DNA of 64,000 nucleotides from an uncultured Lachnospiraceae bacterium (GCA_945949045.1 CAMFDG010000003.1:16904-80903); one strand, 5' to 3'; positions 1 through 8,657 are shown, numbered from the stretch's first letter. Numbers and translations are program-made. Notes: a model not told the origin generated them from the letters alone.

Positions 1-333
1 GCCTTCGTGGGAGACGGCATCAACGATGCACCGGTACTTTCCCGGGCAGACATTGGCATTGCCATGGGGGCCCTGGGTTCGGATGCAGCCATCGAGGCTG
101 CCGATGTGGTGCTGATGGATGACGATCCACTGAAGATTGCAGGGGCAATCCGTATTGCAAAAAAATGTATGGGTATCGTCTATGAGAACGTTGTGTTTGC
201 CATTGGAGTGAAACTCATCTGTCTGCTTTTGGGTGCCCTCGGTATCGCCAACATGTGGGTGGCTATTTTTGCGGATGTGGGCGTGATGGTGCTTGCGGTG
301 CTTAACGCAATACGGACTCTGATGATCAAATAG
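1..333 (+). CDS. Heavy-metal P-type ATPase, C-terminal part (cut by window start)
   Basis: The reading frame is open from base 1 and ends at a TAG at 331-333, so only about the last 110 residues are present. They contain the P-type ATPase hinge motif [10 protein letters not shown] (phosphorylation-domain Mg site) followed by the GIAMG and DVVLM segments and two closing membrane helices. This arrangement is typical of P1B pumps that export Cd, Zn, Pb or Co. The next gene is an ArsR/SmtB regulator of the CadC/CzrA kind, which supports a Zn/Cd-type export pump in the cytoplasmic membrane. The metal cannot be decided because the CPC-type membrane motif and the N-terminal metal-binding domain lie outside the window. 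CadA/ZntA-like is the best guess. Confidence 0.9.
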   Translation, partial: AFVGDGINDAPVLSRADIGIAMGALGSDAAIEAADVVLMDDDPLKIAGAIRIAKKCMGIVYENVVFAIGVKLICLLLGALGIANMWVAIFADVGVMVLAVLNAIRTLMIK

Positions 334-381
334 AACGAGACTTCATAAAGTTGTAAAGAAAGGGTTAAATATAGAAAGCAT

Positions 382-750
382 ATGAGAAAAGAAGAAATGC
401 AGGACGTATGCTGCAGTGAAGTGAAGGTCCACGAGGATCTGCTGAAAATTGTAAATGAGACCATGCCGGAGGAAACGGAACTGTATGATCTGGCGGAGCT
501 TTTCAAAGTATTTGGGGACTCCACCAGAATCCGTATCCTGTTTGTGCTCTTTGAGGCGGAGGTGTGTGTCTGTGATCTGGCTGAGGTCCTGAATATGACA
601 CAATCTGCGATTTCGCATCAGCTTCGCATTTTAAAACAGAATAAGCTGGTGAAAAACCGCAGAGAAGGGAAATCGATCTTTTACTCTCTGGCGGATGACC
701 ATGTGAGAAGTATCATTGCCCAGGGGCGTGAGCACATCGAGGAGGAATGA
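382..750 (+). CDS. ArsR/SmtB-family metal-responsive repressor
   Basis: A 122-residue winged-helix protein. Residues about 35-105 show the ArsR fold (FKVFGDSTRIRILFVL, then the recognition helix region MTQSAISHQLRILKQNKLV, then a RREGKSIFYSL wing). An N-terminal CC pair and the EVCVCDL segment in helix 3 match the Cys ligands of CadC-type Cd/Pb/Zn sensors. In this family, metal binding releases the operator. It lies 49 bp after the P-type ATPase gene, so it probably autoregulates a metal-export operon, although here the regulator follows the pump. The ribosome binding site is weak. ATG 382 is chosen because the family's Cys-rich N-terminus follows directly. Confidence 0.9.
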   Translation: MRKEEMQDVCCSEVKVHEDLLKIVNETMPEETELYDLAELFKVFGDSTRIRILFVLFEAEVCVCDLAEVLNMTQSAISHQLRILKQNKLVKNRREGKSIFYSLADDHVRSIIAQGREHIEEE

Positions 751-758
751 CGAGGATT

Positions 759-817
759 CTTAAATTTTCTTAAGTTTCCTTAAAGATGCACATTTTTTCA
801 AAATGAACTGCTATAAT
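759..817 (+). promoter_or_regulatory. Promoter with three 10-bp-phased CTTAA boxes
   Basis: CTTAA occurs at 759-763, 769-773 and 779-783, exactly one helical turn apart. A TATAAT -10 box follows at 812-817, but there is no good -35 hexamer. This is the usual layout of a promoter activated by an OmpR-family response regulator. It precedes the transglutaminase-like gene at 860. The regulator is not identified. Confidence 0.5.
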
Positions 818-859
818 GGCAGTACATAAAAGTCAGATGACATGAAGGAGGATGTGTAC

Positions 860-2077
860 ATGGATACAAAGGAGAGGCAGGAGGTCAGTCAGATGCCTGA
901 GAAGAAAAAGAAAGGCGGCGTTTTAAAAGTCATTGTCGCGGTGGTTCTGATCATCGGGATAGCCGGGAGTACCACATTGTCGGCTTTTAATCTGATGACT
1001 CTGAAAAACTATATTGCGGAGCGGGAGAAGGAAGACAATCCTGAGACCACAGAGGATTATGTGAAGATTGCGGAATCTTATGAGATTCTGCCGACAACCA
1101 ATATCTCAGACGCCTACAAATCCGGAGATACATCAAATCTCAATGATAAAGAAAAAGAAACCCTGGATATGGCAAAGGCTGCGATCGAGGAGATGAAGAT
1201 CAAGGATGACATGTCCGACTATGAGAAGGAAAAGGCCGTTTACGACTGGATGACCACAAAGCTGCAGCAGGATCAGGGAGCACTCACCGTGATCCCCAGT
1301 ACCCAGGAGGATTGCGATAAACCCTATGGAGTTCTGAAATACCACAACGCAGTCTGTGTCGGTTATGCGACAACCTTCCGTATGTTTATGCAGATGATGG
1401 ATATCGAGTGCATGGTAGAGCACAATAATGAGCGCTATCACTCCTGGGATCTGGTAAAGCTGGATGATGACTGGTACATAACGGATATCTATTCCGATGC
1501 AGGAAAGGAAAATTACGCTCATTTTAATATGACGGACTCCATGTTTGGTCAGGAGCAGACCTGGGATCACGATTATTTTCCGGCAGCAAATTCACTGAAA
1601 TATAATGTGGCATACCAGAACAAGAAGACAGTGGACAGTGTTTATGATCTTCCGAAGGTGCTTCGTGAAGCGATGGATGAGAAGATGGGATCCATCATGA
1701 TTGCCTTTAAGGATAAGGTGGATGATGAGGATGCCCAGGTTGTCAGTGCAATTGCGATGTCCATGGACAACATGCTGATGACCGGCAGCTACAAGGATAT
1801 GCCATACTCCCTGGGAACCTATAACTGGATTCAGGATCCGGACGGAAATTATCTGTTCCGTGTGGCTTTCAGTGAATATAACACAGCCAACACGGGTGGA
1901 CAGAACCTGAGTGAGAAGCAGCAGGAAAAGGTCGACAAGGCAGTGCAGAAGGCAATGGAAGGCCTGACTTCCACCTACGGTGGGGATATGGGAGAGGGTT
2001 ACGAGAACTCCATGACCACATCCACGATGGAAGAAGCATCTGAGGAAGCGGTTCCGGTGGAGGAAACCGTGAAATAA
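860..2077 (+). CDS. Membrane-anchored transglutaminase-like protein
   Basis: The start is ATG 860, which has AAGGAGG at 845-851. An in-frame ATG at 842 overlaps that ribosome binding site and is unlikely. The protein (405 aa) has a Lys-rich cytoplasmic tip, one membrane helix at about residues 20-42 and a large extracellular part. A transglutaminase-like (TGc) core shows the Cys-His-Asp order: AVCVGYATTF (Cys), HSWDLV (His) and YITDIYSD (Asp). Proteins with this fold in Firmicutes are usually proteases or peptidases, or cross-linkers acting at the wall; the substrate is unknown. The C-terminal tail is Thr/Glu rich. The downstream DUF4358 lipoprotein starts 27 bp later and is probably cotranscribed. 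Confidence 0.8.
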   Translation: MDTKERQEVSQMPEKKKKGGVLKVIVAVVLIIGIAGSTTLSAFNLMTLKNYIAEREKEDNPETTEDYVKIAESYEILPTTNISDAYKSGDTSNLNDKEKETLDMAKAAIEEMKIKDDMSDYEKEKAVYDWMTTKLQQDQGALTVIPSTQEDCDKPYGVLKYHNAVCVGYATTFRMFMQMMDIECMVEHNNERYHSWDLVKLDDDWYITDIYSDAGKENYAHFNMTDSMFGQEQTWDHDYFPAANSLKYNVAYQNKKTVDSVYDLPKVLREAMDEKMGSIMIAFKDKVDDEDAQVVSAIAMSMDNMLMTGSYKDMPYSLGTYNWIQDPDGNYLFRVAFSEYNTANTGGQNLSEKQQEKVDKAVQKAMEGLTSTYGGDMGEGYENSMTTSTMEEASEEAVPVEETVK

Positions 2078-2103
2078 GTACGGCAGAACAGGAGAACAGA
2101 GCT

Positions 2104-2589
2104 ATGAAAAAGCTAAGAGGAATGATTGTGGCTGTCATACTGGTGCTGCTGTGTGGCTGCGGAACCGGAAGCTCCGCCGGCACAGATACGGTCAGCATGT
2201 ATGACCTGGCTCAGAAGATGGAGGCTGCAGAGAGCAGCCTGCCGGAAATGCTGTATGCCAGCAGTGCAGATGGCAATGCAAAGGAACAGTTTACACATAT
2301 CTCCGATATGGAGTATGATAAAGTGGACAGCTACTTTGTGAGCTATTCCAAAGAGGGAAAGGCGGACGAGATTACAGTGATTGCAGTGAAAGATCCCGCC
2401 GATGTCAGTGAGGCGAAGGAGAGTCTTGTGCGTCACCGTCAGAGCAGGATCAAGCTGTTGAATCAGTATGAGCCAAAAGAAGTGAAGCGGATGGAGGATG
2501 GGCTTATCTTTACCAAAGGACAGTACGCGGTGCTTTTGATCTGTGATCATCCGGATGCAGTTCGAAAAGCTTTTGAAGATGCGGTATAG
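2104..2589 (+). CDS. DUF4358-type lipoprotein
   Basis: A 161-residue protein with a lipoprotein signal: MKKLRG, a hydrophobic stretch, and a lipobox ending LLCGC at residues 15-19 or so. The mature part has the DUF4358 pattern: a MYDLAQKMEAAESSLPEM start, a conserved YDKVDSYFVSYSKEGKADEI segment, and a C-terminal DHPDAVRKAFEDAV. The family has no established function and is found in Clostridia, often beside wall or surface enzymes. It lies 27 bp after the transglutaminase-like gene, in the same operon. A terminator follows at 2641. Confidence 0.75.
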   Translation: MKKLRGMIVAVILVLLCGCGTGSSAGTDTVSMYDLAQKMEAAESSLPEMLYASSADGNAKEQFTHISDMEYDKVDSYFVSYSKEGKADEITVIAVKDPADVSEAKESLVRHRQSRIKLLNQYEPKEVKRMEDGLIFTKGQYAVLLICDHPDAVRKAFEDAV

Positions 2590-2640
2590 TAACCGCATAA
2601 AACAGGTAAGCTTAAAAAATTGAAAAACAGATAGAGGAAG

Positions 2641-2685
2641 AAACACTGCTGTAGTCACAAAAGGTGGATATGGCAGTGTTTTTAT
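2641..2685 (+). terminator. Intrinsic terminator
   Basis: The arms AACACTGC (2642-2649) and GCAGTGTT (2673-2680) are followed by a T-rich run. It closes the transglutaminase-like/DUF4358 operon. Confidence 0.6.
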
Positions 2686-2694
2686 TTCGATTGG

Positions 2695-3552
2695 GTGTTG
2701 GTATTTGTTAGCTGTTATGGTAAAATATTTGGGAAAAAGGACACAGAGAGTAGAAAATTGACAGAACTTGAAGAATATTATAACAAATTTAATGAAGAGA
2801 AGCGCCTGGACAGCCGCCACGGACGAGTGGAATTTGTGACCAGCATGAAATATATTCATGACTGTCTGGAGAAAATTGCCGACGGACGGGGGCGGGAGGA
2901 TATCCGGATTCTTGATCTGGGAGCCGGGACCGGCAGGTACAGCATTCCTCTGGCAGAGGAGGGCTACGATGTTACGGCTGTAGAGCTGGTCCGTCACAAT
3001 CTTGGGCGTCTGAAGAAAAAGGGGAGTTCCGTCAAGGCTTTTCAGGGAAATGCCCTGAACCTGAAACGTTTTGCCGATGACAGCTTTGATCTGACCCTTC
3101 TGTTCGGGCCGTTGTATCATCTGCACAGCCGGCAGGAGAAGCTTGCAGCGCTCAAGGAGGCAAAGAGGGTCACGAAAAGCGGCGGAAAAATCCTGACCGC
3201 CTATATTATGAATGAGTTCAGCGTCATTACCTACGCTTTCAAGGAACGGCATATTTTAGAGGGGCTTCAGACGGGAATGCTGGATGAGGACTATCACTGT
3301 ACGGAGAAAGCGAACCCGCTGTACAGCATGGTTCGGCTGGAGGACATTGCCAGGCTGAATGAGGAGGCCGGGCTTGAGAGGGATAGGATCATTGCGGCGG
3401 ACGGAGCGGCCAACTATATCAGGCCCTTTTTAAATGCACTGACGGAGGAGGAGTTTGAGGAATTCATCCGCTATCATCTGGCAACCTGTGAGAGAATGGA
3501 TCTCATGGGAGCCAGCGGACACACGGTGGATATTCTTTCCGTGCAGAAATAA
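2695..3552 (+). CDS. Class I SAM-dependent methyltransferase
   Basis: The protein has the Rossmann motif ILDLGAGTGRYSIPLAEEGYDVTAVEL (motif I and the acidic end of strand 2), then FDLTLLFGPLYHL (motif IV) and a GGKILTAY strand (motif VI). It is a Methyltransf_11/25-type enzyme; the substrate is unknown. The frame opens at a GTG at 2695, but relatives generally begin near TELEEYYNKF, so the TTG at 2758 (giving about 264 aa) is a serious alternative. The C-terminus (about 100 aa after residue 180) is a helical cap carrying a GHTVDILSVQK tail. It stands alone between a terminator and the CapA gene. Confidence 0.8.
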   Translation: MLVFVSCYGKIFGKKDTESRKLTELEEYYNKFNEEKRLDSRHGRVEFVTSMKYIHDCLEKIADGRGREDIRILDLGAGTGRYSIPLAEEGYDVTAVELVRHNLGRLKKKGSSVKAFQGNALNLKRFADDSFDLTLLFGPLYHLHSRQEKLAALKEAKRVTKSGGKILTAYIMNEFSVITYAFKERHILEGLQTGMLDEDYHCTEKANPLYSMVRLEDIARLNEEAGLERDRIIAADGAANYIRPFLNALTEEEFEEFIRYHLATCERMDLMGASGHTVDILSVQK

Positions 3553-3605
3553 ACGGGAAATACCTTTTGCTCTTTCTATCATATGATAAAGTAAGAAGGA
3601 TACAG

Positions 3606-4769
3606 ATGAGAAAACAGATTTTGGAAGGCTTTCTGTGGGCAGCTTTGCTGCTTTCGGCCTGCGGGACACCGACAGGGACCGGGGTGCAGGCCACAGAACC
3701 GGGTATGACGCAGAGTACTCAGGTGCAGCCTGAATCACAGAGTGTGGACAACAAAAGCACAGAGGAACTTCGAGAGACGCAGGCAGAAGAGGTAACGGAG
3801 CCGAAACTGCAGGAGGTGACCATTACCGCAGTGGGCGACTGTACTCTGGGACCGACGCAGACCCATGGATATGAAGGGTCTTTTCATGATTATTATGACC
3901 GATACGGGGAAGACTATTTCTTTGAAGGGGTGAGAGACCTTTTTGAAGATGATGATTTTACTTTGGTGAATCTGGAATGTGTGCTGTCAGACTCCACGGA
4001 CCGGGTAGAGAAGACCTGGAATCTGAAGGGAAAGCCGGGGTATGTGGGGATCCTGACGGGCAGCTCAGTGGAGGGCGCAAGCCTCGGAAATAACCACACC
4101 TTTGACTATGGGCAGTCCGGCCTGGATGACACGAGAAACGTGCTGGATCAGGCAGGAATTATTTTCGGATTTAACGAACACGTGGCAACCTACGAGACGG
4201 ACGAGGGGATTGTGTTGGGCATCGTTTCTGCCAGTCAATTGTCCGCAGATGAAAAGCACGCCGGGTATATCCGGGATGGAATCCGCACGCTCCGTAAGGA
4301 GGGGGCAGATCTGGTGATTGCCTGCTGCCACTGGGGCATTGAGGGGGATCACTATCCGAACGATTACCAGCAGAAACTGGCTCATCAGATCATCGACTGG
4401 GGAGCAGATGTTCTGATCGGAACCCATCCACATGTGCTGCAGGGAGTAGAACTGTACAAGGGAAAACTGATCTGCTACAGCCTCGGGAATTTCTGCTTTG
4501 GAGGCAACCGGAATCCGTCCGATAAAGATACGGCAGTATTTCGGCAGACATTCACCTTTGAGGATGGGGTGTTGCAGAAGGGGATTTCTGCCGATATGAT
4601 ACCATATAGCATCAGTTCTACCACACAGCGAAATGATTTCCGCCCTACGCCGGCAGAGGGGGAGCGGAAAAAGGATATTATCGGCAAACTCAATGACTAT
4701 TCAAAGTCCTACAGTAATATAGAATTTGACAATGATGGCAGATTGAAGGTCAAGGATCAGAAGGAGTAG
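3606..4769 (+). CDS. CapA-family metallophosphatase-like lipoprotein
   Basis: ATG 3606 has AGAAGGA six bases upstream. An in-frame start at 3567 would break the signal peptide. Residues 1-19 form a lipoprotein signal ending LLLSAC, followed by a Thr/Gln/Glu-rich linker to about residue 70. The rest is the CapA/PgsA calcineurin-like fold: TAVGDCTLGP (Asp), VNLECVLSD, LGNNHTFDYG, CCHWGIEGDHYP and IGTHPHVLQGVE. CapA proteins are implicated in poly-gamma-glutamate or capsule synthesis and export, but many copies in Clostridia are orphans, and no pgsB/C genes are near. It acts outside the membrane. The glgX gene follows 46 bp later. Confidence 0.88.
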   Translation: MRKQILEGFLWAALLLSACGTPTGTGVQATEPGMTQSTQVQPESQSVDNKSTEELRETQAEEVTEPKLQEVTITAVGDCTLGPTQTHGYEGSFHDYYDRYGEDYFFEGVRDLFEDDDFTLVNLECVLSDSTDRVEKTWNLKGKPGYVGILTGSSVEGASLGNNHTFDYGQSGLDDTRNVLDQAGIIFGFNEHVATYETDEGIVLGIVSASQLSADEKHAGYIRDGIRTLRKEGADLVIACCHWGIEGDHYPNDYQQKLAHQIIDWGADVLIGTHPHVLQGVELYKGKLICYSLGNFCFGGNRNPSDKDTAVFRQTFTFEDGVLQKGISADMIPYSISSTTQRNDFRPTPAEGERKKDIIGKLNDYSKSYSNIEFDNDGRLKVKDQKE

Positions 4770-4815
4770 GTCTTATATGTGGAGAATCAGAGGGAGAGAT
4801 AAGAGGAAAAATTAC

Positions 4816-6987
4816 ATGAGTTACAACAATGGTTTATATGCAGAGAATGTTTCGGGACAAAAGGCTATGTGGCCGATGACCGGAGGTAATGAGAATCTGG
4901 GTGAGGGACTGCATCCGATAGAAACCATCAATGGCTTTGATGTACGGCCTGGTTTTTTCAGAATGAATGGTACCTATCAGACCGCAGGCGGTGTGAGCTT
5001 TACCGTCAGTTCCCATGGGGCGACGAGCTGTACGCTCTTACTGTTCCATCCGACGGAAAATGAACCCTATGCCAGGATTCCCATTCCGGAGGATTACCGG
5101 ATCGGGGATACCTATTCCATTCTTGTTTATGGTCTTAAAATCGAGGAATTTGAGTATGCGTATCAGTTTGATGGACCGAATGATCCCGCAAAGGGGAAGC
5201 TTTTTAATAAAGACAGTGTGATTCTGGACCCTTATGCCAAGGCTGTGACCGGACAGAGAAAATGGGGAGAGCGTCCGGAGGGCGGCAAGGATTTTGAATA
5301 TAAGGCCCGCGTGGTGAGGAGCAGCTTTGACTGGGGAGATATCGGTCAGTTGAATCATCCCTTTGAGGATCTGGTCATCTACGAAACCCATGTCCGGGGA
5401 TTTACCAAGGATGCATCCTCCGGTGTAGAGGGGGCCGGCACCTTTGAAGGACTCCGGCAGAAGATTCCGTATCTGAAGGATCTGGGCATTAACGCAGTTG
5501 AGCTGATGCCGATCTTTGAGTTTGATGAGATGGAAAGTGCCCGTGTGGTAGACGGAGAACAGCTTTACAATTACTGGGGCTACAATACAGTGTCGTTTTT
5601 TGCACCGAATACCAGCTATGCCTATCGGGAGGAGCACAACAGAGAGGGTGATGAGCTCAAGCATCTGATCCGGGAACTGAAGGAAAATGGCATTGAGGTG
5701 ATTCTGGATGTGGTGTTTAACCACACTGCAGAGGGCAATGAGATGGGCCCAAGCTTCTGCTTTAAGGGAATTGACAACAATATTTACTATATGCTGACAC
5801 CGGACGGCCATTATTATAATTTTAGCGGCTGTGGGAATGTCATGAACTGTAATCATCCGATTGTTCGGCATTTTATTCTTGACTGCCTGCGCCATTGGGC
5901 CATTGAATACCGTGTAGACGGTTTTCGGTTTGATCTGGCCTCTATTCTGGGAAGAGATCAGAATGGTGCACCAATGGAGAACCCGCCGATTCTTGAGGCA
6001 TTGGCCTTTGATCCGTTTCTAAGCCATATGAAGCTGATTGCCGAGGCATGGGATGCCGGCGGCCTGTATCAGGTGGGAAGCTTTCCATCCTGGAACCGGT
6101 GGGCAGAGTGGAATGGACGTTACCGGGACGACATGCGTTGCTTTTTAAAGGGCGATCCGGGGGCCGCGGGGCGCGCAATCACCAGAATTACGGGATCACC
6201 GGATATGTATGACCCGGTCAGCCGCGGATACAGTGCTTCCGTTAATTTCCTGACCTGTCATGACGGATTTACCCTGTATGATCTGTATTCCTATAATGAA
6301 AAGCATAACGAGAAAAACGGCTGGAATAATACGGACGGAGATAATAACGGGCACAGCTGGAACTGCGGTGTGGAAGGAGAGACAGATGACCCGAAGGTGG
6401 AGAATCTGCGCCGCCGGCTGATCAAAAACGCCTTTGCTGCGCTTTTGTGCAGTCGTGGACCGGCGATGTTTCTTGCAGGAGATGAGTTCTGCAACACGCA
6501 GTTTGGGAATAATAATGCATACTGCCAGGATAATATTATTTCCTGGCTGGATTGGAACCGGCTGGAAAAATATCAGGAAATTCATGATTTTGCAAGGTTT
6601 ATGATCCATTTTCGTGGAGAGCATCCGATTCTTCGCAAGGATACCAAGCCGGCAGCCTGCGGCCTGCCGGATATCAGTATCCATAACGGGGAGCCGTACC
6701 AGAATCATACGGATTTTGAAACCCACCTGATTGGAATCATGTATGCAGGAAGAAATCAGTCTGACACAGATGATGATATTGTATTCTATGGGATGAACGC
6801 ATACTGGGAGCCTCTTTCCATGCGGATACCGGAGCTTCCGGCGGAATTCAGATGGAGGCTGGTTGCAAATACCTATTGTGAATATCAGGATGGAGCGGAT
6901 TTTGAAGCGCAGACAGAGCACGAAGGAACAAGAGTGGTTGTGCCGGAGCGTTCGACGATTCTTCTGGTTGCAGAGAGAGTATCATAA
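4816..6987 (+). CDS. glgX: Glycogen debranching enzyme (isoamylase/GlgX type)
   Basis: A GH13 alpha-1,6-glucosidase that removes branches from glycogen or limit dextrins. The start is ATG 4816 (AGAGGA at 4802-4807); an in-frame ATG at 4777 lacks a ribosome binding site. The protein has 723 residues. It contains an N-terminal CBM48/E-set domain (about 40-140), then the catalytic barrel with region I DVVFNHTAEG (about 297), region II GFRFDLAS (nucleophile Asp near 373), region III AEAWDAGG (acid Glu near 410), region IV TCHDGFT (about 480), and an all-beta C-terminal domain. The length and the CBM48-barrel order fit GlgX/TreX. No other glycogen genes are adjacent. Expected to be cytoplasmic, as no signal peptide is seen. 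Confidence 0.92.
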   Translation: MSYNNGLYAENVSGQKAMWPMTGGNENLGEGLHPIETINGFDVRPGFFRMNGTYQTAGGVSFTVSSHGATSCTLLLFHPTENEPYARIPIPEDYRIGDTYSILVYGLKIEEFEYAYQFDGPNDPAKGKLFNKDSVILDPYAKAVTGQRKWGERPEGGKDFEYKARVVRSSFDWGDIGQLNHPFEDLVIYETHVRGFTKDASSGVEGAGTFEGLRQKIPYLKDLGINAVELMPIFEFDEMESARVVDGEQLYNYWGYNTVSFFAPNTSYAYREEHNREGDELKHLIRELKENGIEVILDVVFNHTAEGNEMGPSFCFKGIDNNIYYMLTPDGHYYNFSGCGNVMNCNHPIVRHFILDCLRHWAIEYRVDGFRFDLASILGRDQNGAPMENPPILEALAFDPFLSHMKLIAEAWDAGGLYQVGSFPSWNRWAEWNGRYRDDMRCFLKGDPGAAGRAITRITGSPDMYDPVSRGYSASVNFLTCHDGFTLYDLYSYNEKHNEKNGWNNTDGDNNGHSWNCGVEGETDDPKVENLRRRLIKNAFAALLCSRGPAMFLAGDEFCNTQFGNNNAYCQDNIISWLDWNRLEKYQEIHDFARFMIHFRGEHPILRKDTKPAACGLPDISIHNGEPYQNHTDFETHLIGIMYAGRNQSDTDDDIVFYGMNAYWEPLSMRIPELPAEFRWRLVANTYCEYQDGADFEAQTEHEGTRVVVPERSTILLVAERVS

Positions 6988-7065
6988 AACATTTGTACTA
7001 TTCAGAACCCCATGCAAATCAGAGAAACACATTTGTTATGCATTTTGATTGTTAAGTGATGTTTT

Positions 7066-7153
7066 GGGCGTGGATACTAATAATTTGATTTATACATCCC
7101 GCTAAATGCCTAAAATGTGGGCGTGGAGAGCAAGCAGTTGGACTATATGTCCA
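7066..7153. repeat. Two-unit hairpin repeat related to the 48-kb arrays
   Basis: In the 336-bp gap after glgX, two units begin GGGCGTGGA at 7066 and 7119, a 53-bp step. Each spans about 35 nt and ends in CATCCC (7100) or TATGTCC (7152). The 35-nt size and the 53-bp step match units in the arrays at 48.1 and 49.3 kb. The similarity is weaker than between those arrays, so this is a tentative member. Confidence 0.45.
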
Positions 7154-7260
7154 ATTTAGAAAATAAGTCCGGTTTTGTTATGTATGTGGAGAGGTCCTGA
7201 ATCAATAAGAAGAGAGGTATCTGTGAAAGTACTGAACAGATACGAAAAATAAATAAATAG

Positions 7261-7305
7261 AAACCTCACAAACGACATATTTATGCCGGTTGTGAGGTTT
7301 TTACG
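7261..7305. terminator. Bidirectional intrinsic terminator
   Basis: Arms AAACCTCACAA (7261-7271) and TTGTGAGGTTT (7290-7300) are followed by Ts on the plus strand and preceded by As. It lies between glgX (+) and the XRE gene (-) and can serve both. Confidence 0.7.
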
Positions 7306-7323
7306 TTCTGCAGGCAGTTAATG

Positions 7324-7626
7324 TCAATTTTTATTTTTGGGTGCTGCCTGATGGGAGAAAGGCGGTAAAGGACAGGAAAAATCGTCCGTCAGGCCCACCA
7401 GATAGTCCGCAGATACATTGAGAATACGGGATATTCTGGCCAGATCTGTCACTGTGGGGGAACGGCGTCCGGTCCGGTATCCGCTGATGGTGGAAACAGA
7501 CAGGCATAGCTGACGGGCGAGAGTGTGATTGGAGATGTCTCTCAGATACATAATTTTCCCCAGGCGATTGCCGAATTCTTTAAAATTGTACTCTTCCTTT
7601 TGATTTTTCTCTTCGTGCGTATCCAT
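7324..7626 (-). CDS. XRE-family (HTH_3) transcriptional regulator
   Basis: A 100-residue DNA-binding protein. The five-helix Cro/CI domain spans about residues 17-82: FGNRLGKIMYLRDISNHTLARQL, a recognition segment VSTISGYRTGRRSPTV, and a DLARISRILNVSADYLVGLTDD ending typical of the family. A Pro-rich and Lys/Asn tail follows. No clear ribosome binding site precedes the ATG at 7626. It has no sensor domain and its target is unknown. The nearest neighbour is the SDR gene, also on the minus strand, 94 bp upstream of it. Confidence 0.8.
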   Translation of the reverse strand: MDTHEEKNQKEEYNFKEFGNRLGKIMYLRDISNHTLARQLCLSVSTISGYRTGRRSPTVTDLARISRILNVSADYLVGLTDDFSCPLPPFSHQAAPKNKN

Positions 7627-7720
7627 AGAGGATATTGTAGAATAGAGAAGAAAGAAAAAAGTCGAAAAACGCGATACGCGTTTTTTTTCTTAGCTTATCA
7701 GAAAACAATGTATTTTCGTG

Positions 7721-8452
7721 TCAAATCCATCCCCCGTCCAGCACGATGATCTGACTGTTCAGATATTCCGGGCCAGAAGCGATGGAGAGGGCAAGCTGTG
7801 CGGCTTCTTCGGGAGCACCCATACGCCCTGCAGGGATTTCCTCTACAAGGGAAAGACGTTCCTCCTCGGTAAAACAGCGGTTCATATCGGTGTCAATGAC
7901 ACCGCAGGCGATGGCATTCACCGTAATATGACTGGGAGCCAGTTCCTTGCCCAATGCCTTTGTAAAAGCATTGATTCCTCCCTTACAGGCAGAATAAGCC
8001 ACCTCACAGGAGGCGCCCACATTGCCCCACACGGAGGAAATGTTGATGATACGGCCGCATTTGGCCGAAACCATGGACGGAACAATGCAGCGGCAGGTGT
8101 GAAACACCGATGTCAGATTGGTGGATACGATATGGTTCCAGTCTTCTACAGACATATCGGTCAGCAGACCGATGTAGGAAATTCCCGCATTGTTGATCAG
8201 AACGTCGATTTTGTGGAAAGTGTTCAGGGTTTCTTCTGTCATCTTTTCAACAAAATCGTAATCCGACACATCGCCCGCAAAGGCAAGAACCTGAACGTGG
8301 CATTCTTTGCGGAGCTGTTCTGCCAGGGAAAGCAGTTCCTCCTTCGAATGGTGGCAGCAGAGGGCCAGGTTGTAGCCGGCTCCTGCAAAAGTCTTTGCGA
8401 TTGCCCTTCCGATTCCGCGGGATGCACCTGTGATAAATGCTGTTTTACTCAT
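7721..8452 (-). CDS. SDR-family NAD(P)-dependent oxidoreductase (FabG-like)
   Basis: A 243-residue classical short-chain dehydrogenase. It has the nucleotide-binding motif TGASRGIG at residues 8-15, NNAG at 87-90, the catalytic Ser in NISS (139-140), YSACK (Tyr153, Lys157), and a C-terminal IIVLDGGWI. This matches 3-oxoacyl-ACP reductases such as FabG and many related enzymes, so the substrate is not fixed. It stands alone rather than in a fab cluster, which argues against the housekeeping fatty-acid role. GGAGG precedes the start at 8452. It reads away from the tRNA-Pro gene. Confidence 0.88.
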   Translation of the reverse strand: MSKTAFITGASRGIGRAIAKTFAGAGYNLALCCHHSKEELLSLAEQLRKECHVQVLAFAGDVSDYDFVEKMTEETLNTFHKIDVLINNAGISYIGLLTDMSVEDWNHIVSTNLTSVFHTCRCIVPSMVSAKCGRIINISSVWGNVGASCEVAYSACKGGINAFTKALGKELAPSHITVNAIACGVIDTDMNRCFTEEERLSLVEEIPAGRMGAPEEAAQLALSIASGPEYLNSQIIVLDGGWI

Positions 8453-8535
8453 GGAAATCCTCCGTATTCTATCGTTACAAATCTGAAGCTAAAAAGATTA
8501 TACAGTATTTATTTGTAAATTTCTATAAATTTTGC

Positions 8536-8564
8536 TGGACAAAGTCAATTCGCTGTGATATGAT
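8536..8564 (+). promoter_or_regulatory. Promoter of tRNA-Pro
   Basis: TGGACA (8536-8541), a 17-bp spacer and TATGAT (8559-8564) lie about 18 bp before the tRNA gene. This is a good sigma-A promoter. Confidence 0.6.
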
Positions 8565-8582
8565 AATAGGGCAGTTGTAAAT

Positions 8583-8656
8583 CGGCGCGTGGCTCAGCTT
8601 GGTAGAGCGCTGCGTTCGGGACGCAGAGGTCGCAGGTTCAAATCCTGTCGCGCCGA
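8583..8656 (+). tRNA. tRNA-Pro (anticodon CGG)
   Basis: A complete cloverleaf. The acceptor arms CGGCGCG (8583-8589) and CGCGCCG (8649-8655) pair; the D arm is GCTC..GAGC. The anticodon stem CTGCG/CGCAG closes the loop TTCGGGA, giving anticodon CGG. The T arm contains GGTTCAAATCC. The discriminator is A8656, and CCA is not encoded. Its 3' 44 bp are the attachment site of the integrative element, and integration leaves this copy intact. Confidence 0.95.
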
Positions 8657-8657
8657 C
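8614..8657 (+). repeat. attL of the integrative element (44-bp direct repeat)
   Basis: These 44 bp, from the anticodon loop to one base past the tRNA, recur exactly at 30917-30960. The flanks differ on both sides, so 44 bp is the full identity. The integrase gene lies 165 bp inside. Confidence 0.93.

Noticed and set aside
2113..3252. 379-codon minus-strand frame
   Set aside because: It covers the DUF4358 and methyltransferase genes antisense, crosses a terminator and shows no domain pattern; the plus-strand genes have clear motifs.
5038..5895. 285-codon minus-strand frame inside glgX
   Set aside because: Antisense shadow of a conserved GH13 gene; no ribosome binding site or domain.
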